Positions 19,631-28,594 of a DNA stretch of 64,000 nucleotides are shown here, one piece after another. The notes under the pieces were generated by a model. It saw only the letters and a list, made by a program, of their open reading frames with translations. It was not told where the DNA came from and searched no databases. Within the stretch, counting starts at the first letter, position 1. Each line of letters opens with the position of its first letter. This DNA comes from Gammaproteobacteria bacterium UBA4421 (GTDB taxonomy: Bacteria; Pseudomonadota; Gammaproteobacteria; Pseudomonadales; Azotimanducaceae). The DNA is taken from contig DGQF01000037.1 of the NCBI GenBank assembly GCA_002389675.1, forward strand, positions 38,545 to 102,544. The letters are read 5' to 3'. The position numbers and the translations under genes are program-made.

Positions 19631-19792
19631 CGTGAGATCTCCTAATGCAAGGGTCGACAAGAGCAAAACAAGTTTAGCAGATTTGCGGCCTTGTCATTTT
19701 CTATTTTTCCCCGAAAATCGCTATGCTGCGGGAGCCGTGGCAAAATTGGCGAAAACAATTAGAGGTGGTGTGCTATCGGGGGGTTAACGTTG

Positions 19793-20854
19793 ATGATCAG
19801 GCTGGCGGCGAGCGTTTGCTTGCTGATTTTGTGCTGGCTGCCCATTAGAGGGTTCGCTCTGAACGATGCGGCTTGGCTGTATACAGTTGAACTGCCGGTA
19901 GAGGCGCAGTCTTTGGCGGAACGCAAGCGAGTATCTGCAGAAGGATTGTTGGTGGTGTTGACGCGATTAACGGGCTTGGTGTCTGTGCCCCGCAGTACGG
20001 CAGTCCTAACGGCGCTGGCAACCCCTGAAGCCTACTATAATCAATTTGTATTTATCTCTCGTGAGTTGCCCTCCGGCGTGCAGGCGCGCTTCTTAAAAGT
20101 GACGTTTCAAGAAGCTGCGGTGCAAAACCTGATTAGCGTTGCGCAATTGCCGGTTTGGTGGGCGAAACGACCGAGTGTATTGGTTTGGATGGTGGTTGAA
20201 GAGGCAGGTGAGCGAGTGGTGCTAAACGGTGCCAGCAACCATCCATTGATTGAACACCTAAGGCGGCGCTCTGCACAACGTGGCTTATTTTTAACCTTGC
20301 CGTTGATGGACTTGACCGATACGTTGACGCTTGGATCAGCCGATGTATGGGGCAAAATTGGATTGTCTTTAGATGCGGCGTCTGCGCGTTACAAAGCGGA
20401 TTACGTGCTGGTCGGGCGCGCCAATTTTGATCGCAACCGTCTCGTCACAGGCCGACCCTATCAGGGCGATTGGGAAGTGTGGGTTGATGGCGGGGTGGTG
20501 GCCGAGAACTTTGCCGGCGTCTCCGCTCAAGAAGCGGCGAACCGGGGCATTGATAGTCTCGCGGATTGGTTAGCTGAGAAGTATGCTGTTCTGCCCAGGC
20601 CATTGCAGGCCCAAAAAGTGTCGATTACCGGCTTGAGCAGTGCTCAGGATTATGCAGCATTAATGTCATATCTGGAAAATTTGGAGTTCATTCAGCGAGT
20701 GGCGATTAAGGGTTTAGAAGCGGGTGTTATGCGAGTTGCGCTGAGCAGTCACGCGGAGTTGGGGCAACTTTTGATGTTGCTCACCGCAGAGGGTTATTTG
20801 GCAAAAGATGGACAACACAGGGGGCTTGATTTGCAGCTCATCTGGCGAGGCTAA
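19793..20854 (+). CDS. DUF2066 domain protein, probably exported
   Basis: A 353-residue protein with a clear signal peptide (hydrophobic 5-18, likely cut after RGFA near 22) followed by a DUF2066 domain and a C-terminal half with a repeated alpha/beta appearance. The function of DUF2066 proteins is unknown; they are common in gammaproteobacteria beside purM and hda, as here. A TTG one codon upstream is an alternative start. It leads an operon with the phosphatidyltransferase (2 bases apart), hda and the MurG-like gene. Confidence 0.8.
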   Translation: MIRLAASVCLLILCWLPIRGFALNDAAWLYTVELPVEAQSLAERKRVSAEGLLVVLTRLTGLVSVPRSTAVLTALATPEAYYNQFVFISRELPSGVQARFLKVTFQEAAVQNLISVAQLPVWWAKRPSVLVWMVVEEAGERVVLNGASNHPLIEHLRRRSAQRGLFLTLPLMDLTDTLTLGSADVWGKIGLSLDAASARYKADYVLVGRANFDRNRLVTGRPYQGDWEVWVDGGVVAENFAGVSAQEAANRGIDSLADWLAEKYAVLPRPLQAQKVSITGLSSAQDYAALMSYLENLEFIQRVAIKGLEAGVMRVALSSHAELGQLLMLLTAEGYLAKDGQHRGLDLQLIWRG

Positions 20855-20856
20855 TC

Positions 20857-21459
20857 GTGTCGAACTTACCCAATATCATCACGATCTTGCGTATTGTGCT
20901 TGTGTTGCCTACGGCTTGGATGCTTTGGGAGTCGCGTTTTTTGGAGGCGTTTGTATTGATGGTAGTCGCTGGCGTTTCAGATGCGCTTGACGGATTTTTG
21001 GCACGCCGATTTGGTTGGATGAGCAAGTTGGGGGCATCGTTAGACCCTCTGGCTGATAAGTTTCTAGTGGCGGCCATATTTATTGTCTTTACCTATCAAG
21101 GCCATATCCCTGTTTGGTTGGCTCTGATAGTGCTTTTTCGAGATTTTATGATCGTGATCGGCGCAGGCGTATTCAAGCTGCTCTACGAAGAGGTGGAAAT
21201 TTCTCCGACGTTGTTGAGTAAGGCAAATACCGCGATGCAATTTGTCACGCTTTGTTTGTTGATGGGCAGTTTTTTGCCGTTGGGTTTAGTGGCCGATATC
21301 GCTGCAGGCGCCACGGTCCCTTGTTTTTATATTCTGGCGGTATTGGGCGTGAGTTCGGGTCTGGACTATATGGTTATCTGGGGATCTAAAGCCCATCGCG
21401 CTGGACAAAAGCGCAAGCTGTACAAGCACGGCCGCGGCGCTTTTCGTCGTCTTGATTGA
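20857..21459 (+). CDS. CDP-alcohol phosphatidyltransferase (PgsA/cardiolipin synthase-like)
   Basis: A 200-residue inner-membrane enzyme with about five transmembrane helices and a perfect family motif, D45-G46-x2-A49-R50-x8-G59-x3-D63-x3-D67, which binds two metal ions and the CDP-lipid. Members condense CDP-diacylglycerol with glycerol-3-phosphate, phosphatidylglycerol or another alcohol; the acceptor cannot be read from sequence. The chain begins with GTG 20857, directly after the DUF2066 stop. A C-terminal basic tail lies in the cytoplasm. Confidence 0.85.
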   Translation: MSNLPNIITILRIVLVLPTAWMLWESRFLEAFVLMVVAGVSDALDGFLARRFGWMSKLGASLDPLADKFLVAAIFIVFTYQGHIPVWLALIVLFRDFMIVIGAGVFKLLYEEVEISPTLLSKANTAMQFVTLCLLMGSFLPLGLVADIAAGATVPCFYILAVLGVSSGLDYMVIWGSKAHRAGQKRKLYKHGRGAFRRLD

Positions 21460-21479
21460 CGTGTGCGGGCGGCGCCAAG

Positions 21480-22184
21480 ATGTCTAGACCGCGTCAGTAT
21501 ACGTTGGCGATCGATTTGCCTTTGGAACAGCGACTGGATAATTTTGTACCGGGACGCAATGCGGAATTGCTGGCGGTTTTGACGGCACAAAACGCGTCAT
21601 TTCAGGGTGTTTGGCTGTTTGGAGGGCATGGCAGTGGTCGAAGTCATCTACTCAAAGGGGCCTGTCTGCAGGCTCAGGAACGGGGTGAGCAGGCGGTTTA
21701 TATTGCCTGTGCCCAATACGCTGAGGACCCTGACCGGTTGGTTTCGCAATTGCAGAGCGCAAGCCAAGGCGGGGATTTGGTTGCTTTAGACGATGTAGAG
21801 GTGCTTATAGGTCATCTGGAACTTGAGATGATGGTTTTGGCGATATATCAGCGCCTGCTGTTTGCGCAAGGCCGGTTATTGGTCACCCATCAGCAGACAG
21901 CGTCGAGCCAAGAGTTTGTGACGCTTGATGTATCCTCGCGCATGCGTAGCCTGCAGCACTTTCACCTGCGCCCGCCGCAGGATGGTGAAAAAATGCAAAT
22001 ATTATCTGAACGGGCACAGCAGCGCGGGTATGTTTTGACCCGCGCAGTCTTGGATTACTGGATGGCGCGTGGCCCGAGAGAGCTTGGCGCATTGCTGGCA
22101 GATCTGGATCTCTTGGACGCGGCCTCGTTAGTGGCGCAGCAAAAAATAACCATACCGTTGTTAAAACAAGTGTTGGGTTATTGA
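21480..22184 (+). CDS. hda: DnaA-related regulatory protein Hda
   Basis: A AAA+ protein of 234 residues similar to the central domain of DnaA. With the sliding clamp it stimulates hydrolysis of DnaA-bound ATP and so prevents re-initiation of replication. The N-terminal QYTLAIDLP resembles the clamp-binding motif; GGHGSGRSHLL is the P-loop and LVALDDVE the Walker B. ATG 21480 is used because the family begins about eight residues before the clamp motif; the frame is open to a TTG at 21456. The stop shares an A with the next gene's ATG. Confidence 0.9.
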   Translation: MSRPRQYTLAIDLPLEQRLDNFVPGRNAELLAVLTAQNASFQGVWLFGGHGSGRSHLLKGACLQAQERGEQAVYIACAQYAEDPDRLVSQLQSASQGGDLVALDDVEVLIGHLELEMMVLAIYQRLLFAQGRLLVTHQQTASSQEFVTLDVSSRMRSLQHFHLRPPQDGEKMQILSERAQQRGYVLTRAVLDYWMARGPRELGALLADLDLLDAASLVAQQKITIPLLKQVLGY

Positions 22185-23239
22185 TGCGGATTCTGATGGT
22201 AGGCGGGGGATCTGCCGGTCATGTGCTGCCGGCCCTGCCGCTGATTCGCGCTTTGCGTGAGCAGGGAAGTGAGGTGTTGTTTGTGGGTACTCACTCCGGC
22301 GCCGAAGTTGGCTGGCTAGAGGGTAGCGGTATTGATTGTGTTGCGATTTCTGCGGGAAAATTAAGGCGCTATTTTTCTTGGCAAAATTTCACGGATATTG
22401 GGCGCACGCTGCGCGGGATTGTTCAGGCCTATCGGTTGATTGGTCAATACCGGCCGCAGGTCGTTTTTTCAAAGGGTGGCTTTGTGTCGTTTCCGGTAGT
22501 GTTTGCTGCCTGGCTGCGGCGGGTGCCGGTGGTCGCACACGAAAGTGATCTGACCCCGGGGCTCGCGAATCGTTTGGTTCTGCCTTTTGTCAAGACGCTT
22601 TGTTTGAGTTTTATCTCCACACCCGTGCGACATCGGCGCGTTCGAGTGGTGTACACGGGCAATCCGGTGCGGTCAGAAATCCTCAGTGGAGACAAGCAGC
22701 GTGGCCGATCCCGTTTGGGGTTTGATGGTCAAAAACCAGTATTGGTGGTGACCGGCGGAAGCCTTGGTGCAGATGCGCTCAACGAGGCGGTGCGAGCGGC
22801 GTTGCCGCAGTTGGGCCGGCGCTTTGATATCTTGCATGTGTGTGGTCGGGGAAAAACTGATCAATCGAGCAATCCGGGGTACGTTCAGCGAGAATTTATC
22901 GATAAGCATTGGGGGGATATGTTGGCTGCCGCTGATGTTGTGTTGTCGCGCGCCGGGGCCAACGCTTTTTTTGAGCTGCTGGCTCTGCACAAGCCGCACC
23001 TATTGGTGCCTTTGGCTGCGAAGGTGTCGCGGGGAGATCAATTGGCGAACGCCGAATACGGCGAAAAACACGGCTTCAGCGCAGTGCTTCAAGAGCAAGA
23101 TCTTGCCCCGGAGACTTTAGTGGAGGCGCTTGATCGCGTATTGGCCGCTCAGTTACAGTACGTAAGCGTAATGGCACAATCGGCGACGAACGACGCGACA
23201 GCTTTGTTGTTGGATGAATTGAATCGATGGTCAGGCTGA
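22184..23239 (+). CDS. MurG-family N-acetylglucosaminyltransferase, Firmicutes-like subtype
   Basis: A GT-B glycosyltransferase of family 28, 351 residues. GGGSAGHVLPAL is the N-terminal lipid/acceptor loop; TGGSLGA and RAGANAFFELLA form the UDP-GlcNAc site. The segments KGGFVSFPVV, HESDLTPGLANRL and SRGDQLANAE match the second MurG type best known from Bacillus and relatives, not the E. coli type (GMGGYVSGP, HEQNGIAGLTN). It probably adds GlcNAc to lipid I or a related lipid at the cytoplasmic face of the membrane. It lies outside any cell-division cluster and is coupled to hda (TGATG). Whether a standard murG also exists cannot be seen. Confidence 0.82.
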   Translation: MRILMVGGGSAGHVLPALPLIRALREQGSEVLFVGTHSGAEVGWLEGSGIDCVAISAGKLRRYFSWQNFTDIGRTLRGIVQAYRLIGQYRPQVVFSKGGFVSFPVVFAAWLRRVPVVAHESDLTPGLANRLVLPFVKTLCLSFISTPVRHRRVRVVYTGNPVRSEILSGDKQRGRSRLGFDGQKPVLVVTGGSLGADALNEAVRAALPQLGRRFDILHVCGRGKTDQSSNPGYVQREFIDKHWGDMLAAADVVLSRAGANAFFELLALHKPHLLVPLAAKVSRGDQLANAEYGEKHGFSAVLQEQDLAPETLVEALDRVLAAQLQYVSVMAQSATNDATALLLDELNRWSG

Positions 23240-23318
23240 ATGCTTCAACCTTGACTTTTTAAGGGGCTCCCCCTACCGTGCGCCGCTCTCGAAATCTCCC
23301 AACATCACGGTCAACATC

Positions 23319-24500
23319 ATGTATAACATTCGCACTTATAACGCCATAGCTTCGGTGGGCCTCGAGCGTTTCAGTCCTGCCAAGTATGCCGTGTCGCCAG
23401 ATTCTGGCGATCCGGATGCATTGTTGTTGCGCAGCCACAAGCTCAAGGTAGAGGAAATCGGCAGTCAGGTTTGTGCGGTTGCTCGAGCGGGCGCAGGTGT
23501 GAACAACGTGCCTGTTCAGGCCTGCTCTGATCGCGGCATTGTGGTTTTCAATACACCAGGGGCCAACGCAAATTCGGTTAAAGAATTGGTTCTCACCGCT
23601 TTGTTATTGTCCTCGCGTGATGTCTATGGAGGCATTGATTACGTGCGTAGCCTCGCCTCAATCACAGATGAAGCCGACCTAAATAGTCGCGTTGAAGCTG
23701 AAAAAAAGCGATTCAAAGGCCGAGAATTGGTGGGTAAAAGCTTGGGTGTTGTTGGACTTGGCGCGATCGGGTCCATGGTTGCTAGAGCGGGTTTGGATAT
23801 GGGTATGCGGGTCTTAGGCTATGACCCGGCATTGTCTGTGGAGGCCGCCTGGCGAATTCCCGCCGAAGTTGAGCGTATGGAAAATCTGGCCGGACTTTTT
23901 GCGCAAGCCGACTTTGTGACAATACACGTGCCGTTGATGCCCGCGACTGAGGGTATGATCAATGCAGAAAGTCTGTCGGCCTTCAAAGACGGTAGTGCAC
24001 TGCTAAACTTTGCTCGGCAACCGATAGTTGACACAGGCGCGCTAACCGCTGCGCTGGCGTCGGGCAAAGTAGGTAAATATGTTGCGGATTTCCCGGTTCC
24101 AGGTCTGATCGATGATCCCCGGGTAATGTTGACCCCTCACCTCGGGGCCAGCACCGAGGAAGCAGAAGAGAACTGTGCAGTGATGGCGGCGGAGCAACTG
24201 ATCCGTTTTTTAGAGACAGGCAGCATTACAAATTCAGTTAACTATCCCGCGGTCAGCATGGAATCTGTCAACGGTTTTCGTATTGCGGTGACCAATCGGA
24301 ATGTGCCTGGTTTGCTGGGTCAAATGACCTCTGTGTTGGCGGAGCGAAATATCAATGTCATTGATCTGATCAATAAGAGCCGAGATGATGTGGCTTACAA
24401 TTTAATCGATTTAGAGGCGCGGCCCGATCAGGGTTTGTTGGACGCCATCGGTGCAATTGAAGCGGTGATTAACGTTCGGGTGCTTGCTGGTAAAGGCTAG
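23319..24500 (+). CDS. serA: D-3-phosphoglycerate dehydrogenase (short ACT form)
   Basis: Oxidises 3-phosphoglycerate to 3-phosphohydroxypyruvate with NAD, starting serine synthesis. The NAD loop GVVGLGAIGS lies near residues 144-153, the catalytic arginine in NFARQPIVD and the histidine in TPHLGAS. A C-terminal ACT domain (about 320-393) should bind serine as a feedback inhibitor. At 393 residues it is the short form without the intervening domain. Its stop overlaps mnmC by 4 bases, tail to tail. serC lies 20 kb away at 43.7 kb. Confidence 0.93.
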   Translation: MYNIRTYNAIASVGLERFSPAKYAVSPDSGDPDALLLRSHKLKVEEIGSQVCAVARAGAGVNNVPVQACSDRGIVVFNTPGANANSVKELVLTALLLSSRDVYGGIDYVRSLASITDEADLNSRVEAEKKRFKGRELVGKSLGVVGLGAIGSMVARAGLDMGMRVLGYDPALSVEAAWRIPAEVERMENLAGLFAQADFVTIHVPLMPATEGMINAESLSAFKDGSALLNFARQPIVDTGALTAALASGKVGKYVADFPVPGLIDDPRVMLTPHLGASTEEAEENCAVMAAEQLIRFLETGSITNSVNYPAVSMESVNGFRIAVTNRNVPGLLGQMTSVLAERNINVIDLINKSRDDVAYNLIDLEARPDQGLLDAIGAIEAVINVRVLAGKG

Positions 24501-26308
24501 TCGGCGTTAGGCGCAGCGATGTGGCGATACCCTCGTCTGGCCTGACGTTCCGCAAAACGTTGGGGTTGCAATATTTTGTAAATCTGAGTGTTTATTGGCG
24601 GTAGCCAGCCAAGTATCTCGGCGCTGACGCAGGCAGCCGCCAGCGGCGCAAGGCTGCATCCAATAGAACCAAAAGCCGTCGCTAGCCACACAGCTGTGCC
24701 GGCATCATCGTCTACTGGGCTTTTTTCAGGATTGAGTCGACCTACGATGGGGTTGCGGTCACTGGTGGTTGCGCGAGCGCCACGTGTGCTTCGGATCCAG
24801 GTCATCTGCGCGGGTGTTAAAAGGTGCTGGTTGAGTCTTAGGTTGTGAACGATGGCCTCAGATTGTGTCCAGGCAGTTCGCTCATATGACGCGCCCACAA
24901 AACATCCGTTCGGAGTGGGTATCAGATAACCATTGCCCACTACGGCGATACCGCTGATGGGATCAGGGGTGCGATAGTGATCGATTTGACCAAACACATC
25001 GGTGATTTCCAAATGTTGGCACCCGCCAAATTGACGTGTGGCGGTAGCGGTGCATAAAACGTTAGGGGCGTCTGCCAGCCTGCCGGCTTGATGATTGTGC
25101 ACATGAATCGCGGGATGCTCGAGTAAATCTGAGCACGCTTGGGGTGTGTTGAGGTAACCCGCGCTGGGGAACAAAAGCGTCTCTTGATGTATTGATGCGT
25201 TGGCGATCTCTCGGCTTTGTTCCGCGGATAGATGCTGAATCCAAGGGGCTTGATCGGGGTTTTTTGCCCCGTATAGCGCGCTGATTTGGTTCATTTTTTG
25301 CGGGCTTAGCGTCGGCCCTTGAAGTTGTAATACACCCCCGGGGTTCCAGCCCTTAAAACGAGGTAGGTAGTTGCTTGCATAGTGAAAAGCGCTGCATCGC
25401 AGGTCCGCGGTGAGGCTCTGATCTGCCATCAGACGTGAATGGACGACTGACGCGGGTATGCCAGAGGCGCCACCGGCAATGCCATTAGGATCGTAAACCT
25501 CGACCGTCACACCGGCTTCCGCGAGGTGTCGAGCGACAGTGGCGCCGCCGATACCTGCGCCGTGTATGTGCACGCGTTTTGGCGGTGTTGATGCCGCACG
25601 ATCATGCTCTAAGCTATAGAAACCGGCCAAAGAGTGTCGTTTTGCGCCGGTTTGGTCCACGCGCCGCATGGTAAAACCAACATTTTGCAGACCCCGGCGA
25701 ACGTGGCCTGCAGCGGTGAAAGTAGTGACGGTTGTGCCGAAGTCTGATAGCCGCGCCATATTGCGATAGAGCTCGCAAGTCCACATGTCTGGATTTTTGG
25801 TGGGTGTGAACCCATCTAAAAACCACATGTTTACTGGATTTCTCTGTCGATCACAAAGATCTTCAAGGCCATCGTGAACGTCACCGTGGTACACCGTTAG
25901 GGTAATTCTTCCGTTGGCCAGTGTACGTTCGTGCCACCCTGTTAGGACAGGCAGGGGCTGCGTTAATAATTCTGCATAGACGGGGAGTTGACGCACGCGA
26001 GTGCTAACGACTTTCTGCCAATCCTCGATGCTCAATGGATGCTTTTCGAAGGCAATAAATCTTAATTTTGCCTGCGTCTTATGCAGGATGGTTTCGGCGC
26101 TGACCGCGAAATTGAGGCCGGTGCCGAAGCCCAGTTCCCCAATGCAGACACATTGGTCTTTTTGTGCGCGCTCAATTAATTGACCTGGACCTGTAAAGAC
26201 CCGTTGGCTTTCTTTGATGCTGTCGTCACTGGAATAAATGTCGTTATAGTCCGATGAGCGAGGTTGATTCCTGTGCCAGGTAATCTTTGCTGGGGTTAAG
26301 GGCTTCAA
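24497..26308 (-). CDS. mnmC: Bifunctional tRNA mnm5s2U34 methyltransferase/FAD oxidoreductase
   Basis: Completes the wobble-uridine modification mnm5s2U34 in some tRNAs. The N-terminal half (about 1-235) is the methyltransferase, with GELGFGTGLNF as the AdoMet loop and WFLDGFTPTKNP near 145. The C-terminal half (about 245-603) is the FAD oxidoreductase that removes the carboxymethyl group, beginning with the dinucleotide loop HGAGIGGATVAR and ending with ATAFGSIG. Length (603) is slightly short of the E. coli enzyme (668). It starts within the last codon of the sulfurtransferase gene, so it is coupled to it. Confidence 0.93.
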   Translation of the reverse strand: MKPLTPAKITWHRNQPRSSDYNDIYSSDDSIKESQRVFTGPGQLIERAQKDQCVCIGELGFGTGLNFAVSAETILHKTQAKLRFIAFEKHPLSIEDWQKVVSTRVRQLPVYAELLTQPLPVLTGWHERTLANGRITLTVYHGDVHDGLEDLCDRQRNPVNMWFLDGFTPTKNPDMWTCELYRNMARLSDFGTTVTTFTAAGHVRRGLQNVGFTMRRVDQTGAKRHSLAGFYSLEHDRAASTPPKRVHIHGAGIGGATVARHLAEAGVTVEVYDPNGIAGGASGIPASVVHSRLMADQSLTADLRCSAFHYASNYLPRFKGWNPGGVLQLQGPTLSPQKMNQISALYGAKNPDQAPWIQHLSAEQSREIANASIHQETLLFPSAGYLNTPQACSDLLEHPAIHVHNHQAGRLADAPNVLCTATATRQFGGCQHLEITDVFGQIDHYRTPDPISGIAVVGNGYLIPTPNGCFVGASYERTAWTQSEAIVHNLRLNQHLLTPAQMTWIRSTRGARATTSDRNPIVGRLNPEKSPVDDDAGTAVWLATAFGSIGCSLAPLAAACVSAEILGWLPPINTQIYKILQPQRFAERQARRGYRHIAAPNAD

Positions 26309-27168
26309 TGAAGGGTATCGGTTTTAATGGGTCGGCCCTTATCGGTAATCCATCCACTCCAAGACTCAGCAAACAACTGAGGCTCACGCAGGCCTGCAAT
26401 GCACATTGCTAGAATATTGTGGGTCGCAGTAACTCCGGAGCCGCAGTAACAGACAACGTCGTCTACTAGATGTTCCAGATCACCTGTTTTCCCGGATGTC
26501 AGCGCGTTTGAAAACCGCAGCCGAAGAGTCTTTGCCGATTTAAAGTGACCGTCAGGGGTCAGGTTGTCTTGAAAAGGCAGGCAAAGTGCCCCGGGAATGT
26601 GACCGGCGGCCGGGTCAATCGGTTCTTCCTTTCCAGCCCAGCGCGTGTGGCTGCGGGCATCGATTAATCGCGGGGTGTCTTTTGTTGAGATTCGTGAGGC
26701 AAGCGACTGCATAGTGATGGTTTGAGTCAGTGGAGGCTTCAAGGGCAAATCACCACGAACTGCTGGGTCCGCTTTTCCGGAAATCAACGGTTCGGACCAC
26801 GTCGCAAGACCACCGTCCAGAACGGCAACCTGGGCATGTCCGATCCACCTGAGCAACCACCAGGCGCGTGCCGCCATGGCGCCCCCAACGTCGTCATAGA
26901 CGACAACTTGACGGCTCGAGGTGATACCCCAACTTCTGGCCGTGCGCAGAAATTTTTCTCGATTTGGCAGAGGATGCCTGCCAGCAAGTCCCGGTGGACC
27001 GGATAGATCTTTGTTTAGGGAAACATAATGCGCACCTGCAATATGCCCCTGCAGGAAAGCGTTGTAGCCCCAATCAGAATCTTCCAGCCGAAATCGACAG
27101 TCCAGAATGACCGGGTTGTTAGCTGTTTTTAGCGCGTTTGCAGAAATTAAATGGGCGTATTGAGGCAT
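26305..27168 (-). CDS. sseA: Sulfurtransferase (3-mercaptopyruvate/thiosulfate type)
   Basis: Two rhodanese domains in 287 residues. The first is inactive-like (around DDVGGAMAARAWW) and the second carries the catalytic cysteine, C242, in CGSGVT, the loop typical of 3-mercaptopyruvate sulfurtransferase rather than thiosulfate-specific rhodanese (CRxGx[RT]). It transfers sulfur from 3-mercaptopyruvate to a thiol or cyanide. It is followed by mnmC with a 4-base overlap, so the pair may be cotranscribed; a role in tRNA thiolation is only a guess. Confidence 0.9.
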   Translation of the reverse strand: MPQYAHLISANALKTANNPVILDCRFRLEDSDWGYNAFLQGHIAGAHYVSLNKDLSGPPGLAGRHPLPNREKFLRTARSWGITSSRQVVVYDDVGGAMAARAWWLLRWIGHAQVAVLDGGLATWSEPLISGKADPAVRGDLPLKPPLTQTITMQSLASRISTKDTPRLIDARSHTRWAGKEEPIDPAAGHIPGALCLPFQDNLTPDGHFKSAKTLRLRFSNALTSGKTGDLEHLVDDVVCYCGSGVTATHNILAMCIAGLREPQLFAESWSGWITDKGRPIKTDTLH

Positions 27169-27374
27169 GGGTTTGTGCGGGGGTTGCTAATTTGGTGAGT
27201 TACCTCAATAGTGTAACCTATCAGAGAATGACATCTGGCTGTACTCCAGCGGCTATTACACTGTAGGACAGCAAGTTGCCTTGGATGTCTTATCAGCCCT
27301 CGACTGGTATATGGTGCGCACAATGCGGCTCCGATGTTTTCGACGGTTAGCCAGAACACAAAAAGGAGTATTGG

Positions 27375-28583
27375 GTGGTGGGTATTTTGGATTGGTTGCG
27401 TGGTGGCATCTTAGATCTCTCGGTCTGGCAACTGGTGTTGGTCGCGCTGGTAGTGACGCACATTACCATAGTGTCTGTGACGGTATATTTGCATAGGCAC
27501 TCGGCGCATCGCGCCCTGGAGTTACACCCCGTATTGAAACATTTTTTTCGAGCTTGGCTATGGTTAACCACCGGCATGGGGACACTTGAATGGACCGCCA
27601 TTCACCGCAAGCACCACGTTAAATGCGAAACAGAAGAAGACCCGCACAGCCCGGTTCAGCAAGGCATCGGTGAAATTATGTGGTGCGGTGTCGAGGCTTA
27701 TCGCAAAGAATCAAAAAACCAAGAAACGCTTAAGAAGTACGGCAGAGGATGCCCGGATGATTGGCTTGAGCGCCATCTATACAGCCGATTTCCGATGGCT
27801 GGTATTGTTAGTTTGTTATTTATTAATGTGGCTCTTTTTGGGGTCTTGGGACTGACGATTTGGGCGGTGCAAATGCTTTGGATACCGCTGTTCGCCGCCG
27901 GCGTCATCAACGGTATCGGGCATTGGTGGGGATACAGAAATTTTGAGTGTCCAGATGCGGCACGAAACATTTTGCCTTGGGGTATTCTGATTGGCGGTGA
28001 AGAGTTACATAACAATCACCACACCTATCCTAATTCTGCAAAGCTGTCTGTCAAAGCCTTCGAATTTGACATTGGCTGGTTTTGGATTCGGCTTTTTGCG
28101 GCGTTTGGAATGGCAAAAGTCATGAGTACTGGGCCAGTTGTGGAGCGTATTGAGAGTAAAAAAACGTTAGATAAAGAAGCGGCGTGGGCACTATTGAATG
28201 ACCGATTTAATGTTATGGCGCGTTATTCGCGGGAGGTTGTGGCGCCTGTGATGGAGCAAGAATATCGCAAGGCAGACGCTGCGCGACGCAAGATGATCAA
28301 GAAAGCTAGAAAGGTGCTTTGCCGCGAGGCGATATTGGTAACTCAAGACGGCCGGAACCATATCACTGCGGCGGTGCAAAGCAGCGAGAACATTGCTCTG
28401 ATTCATCGGCTTCACGAGGAGTTGTTAGATATTTGGGCAAAACGTGGTGGAAATATGGACGAGGTTATTCAAGCGCTGACGTTATGGTGCAAAGAGGCGG
28501 AGGCTTCAGGCGTTGAAACCCTGCTGGACTTTTCCGAGACACTTAAGTCCTACGCTATGCCCGCCAGGCCCGCGTTGGGATAG
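27375..28583 (+). CDS. Acyl-CoA/fatty-acid desaturase (delta-9 type)
   Basis: A 402-residue integral membrane di-iron desaturase. Three histidine boxes are present: HRHSAH (40-45), HRKHH (77-81) and HNNHH (212-216), with hydrophobic helices between. It should introduce a cis double bond into a saturated acyl chain using oxygen. The GTG at 27375 has AAGGAG six bases upstream. About 100 extra C-terminal residues form a charged helical region with no domain I recognise. It stands alone between divergent sseA and convergent argS; no DesT-like regulator is beside it. Confidence 0.9.
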   Translation: MVGILDWLRGGILDLSVWQLVLVALVVTHITIVSVTVYLHRHSAHRALELHPVLKHFFRAWLWLTTGMGTLEWTAIHRKHHVKCETEEDPHSPVQQGIGEIMWCGVEAYRKESKNQETLKKYGRGCPDDWLERHLYSRFPMAGIVSLLFINVALFGVLGLTIWAVQMLWIPLFAAGVINGIGHWWGYRNFECPDAARNILPWGILIGGEELHNNHHTYPNSAKLSVKAFEFDIGWFWIRLFAAFGMAKVMSTGPVVERIESKKTLDKEAAWALLNDRFNVMARYSREVVAPVMEQEYRKADAARRKMIKKARKVLCREAILVTQDGRNHITAAVQSSENIALIHRLHEELLDIWAKRGGNMDEVIQALTLWCKEAEASGVETLLDFSETLKSYAMPARPALG

Positions 28584-28594
28584 TGCCGGGCTAG

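Noticed and set aside
27210..27262. AGTGTAA and TTACACT arms in the sseA/desaturase gap as a DesT-like operator
   Set aside because: Seven-base arms about 40 bases apart can occur by chance and do not match the known compact desaturase operators.
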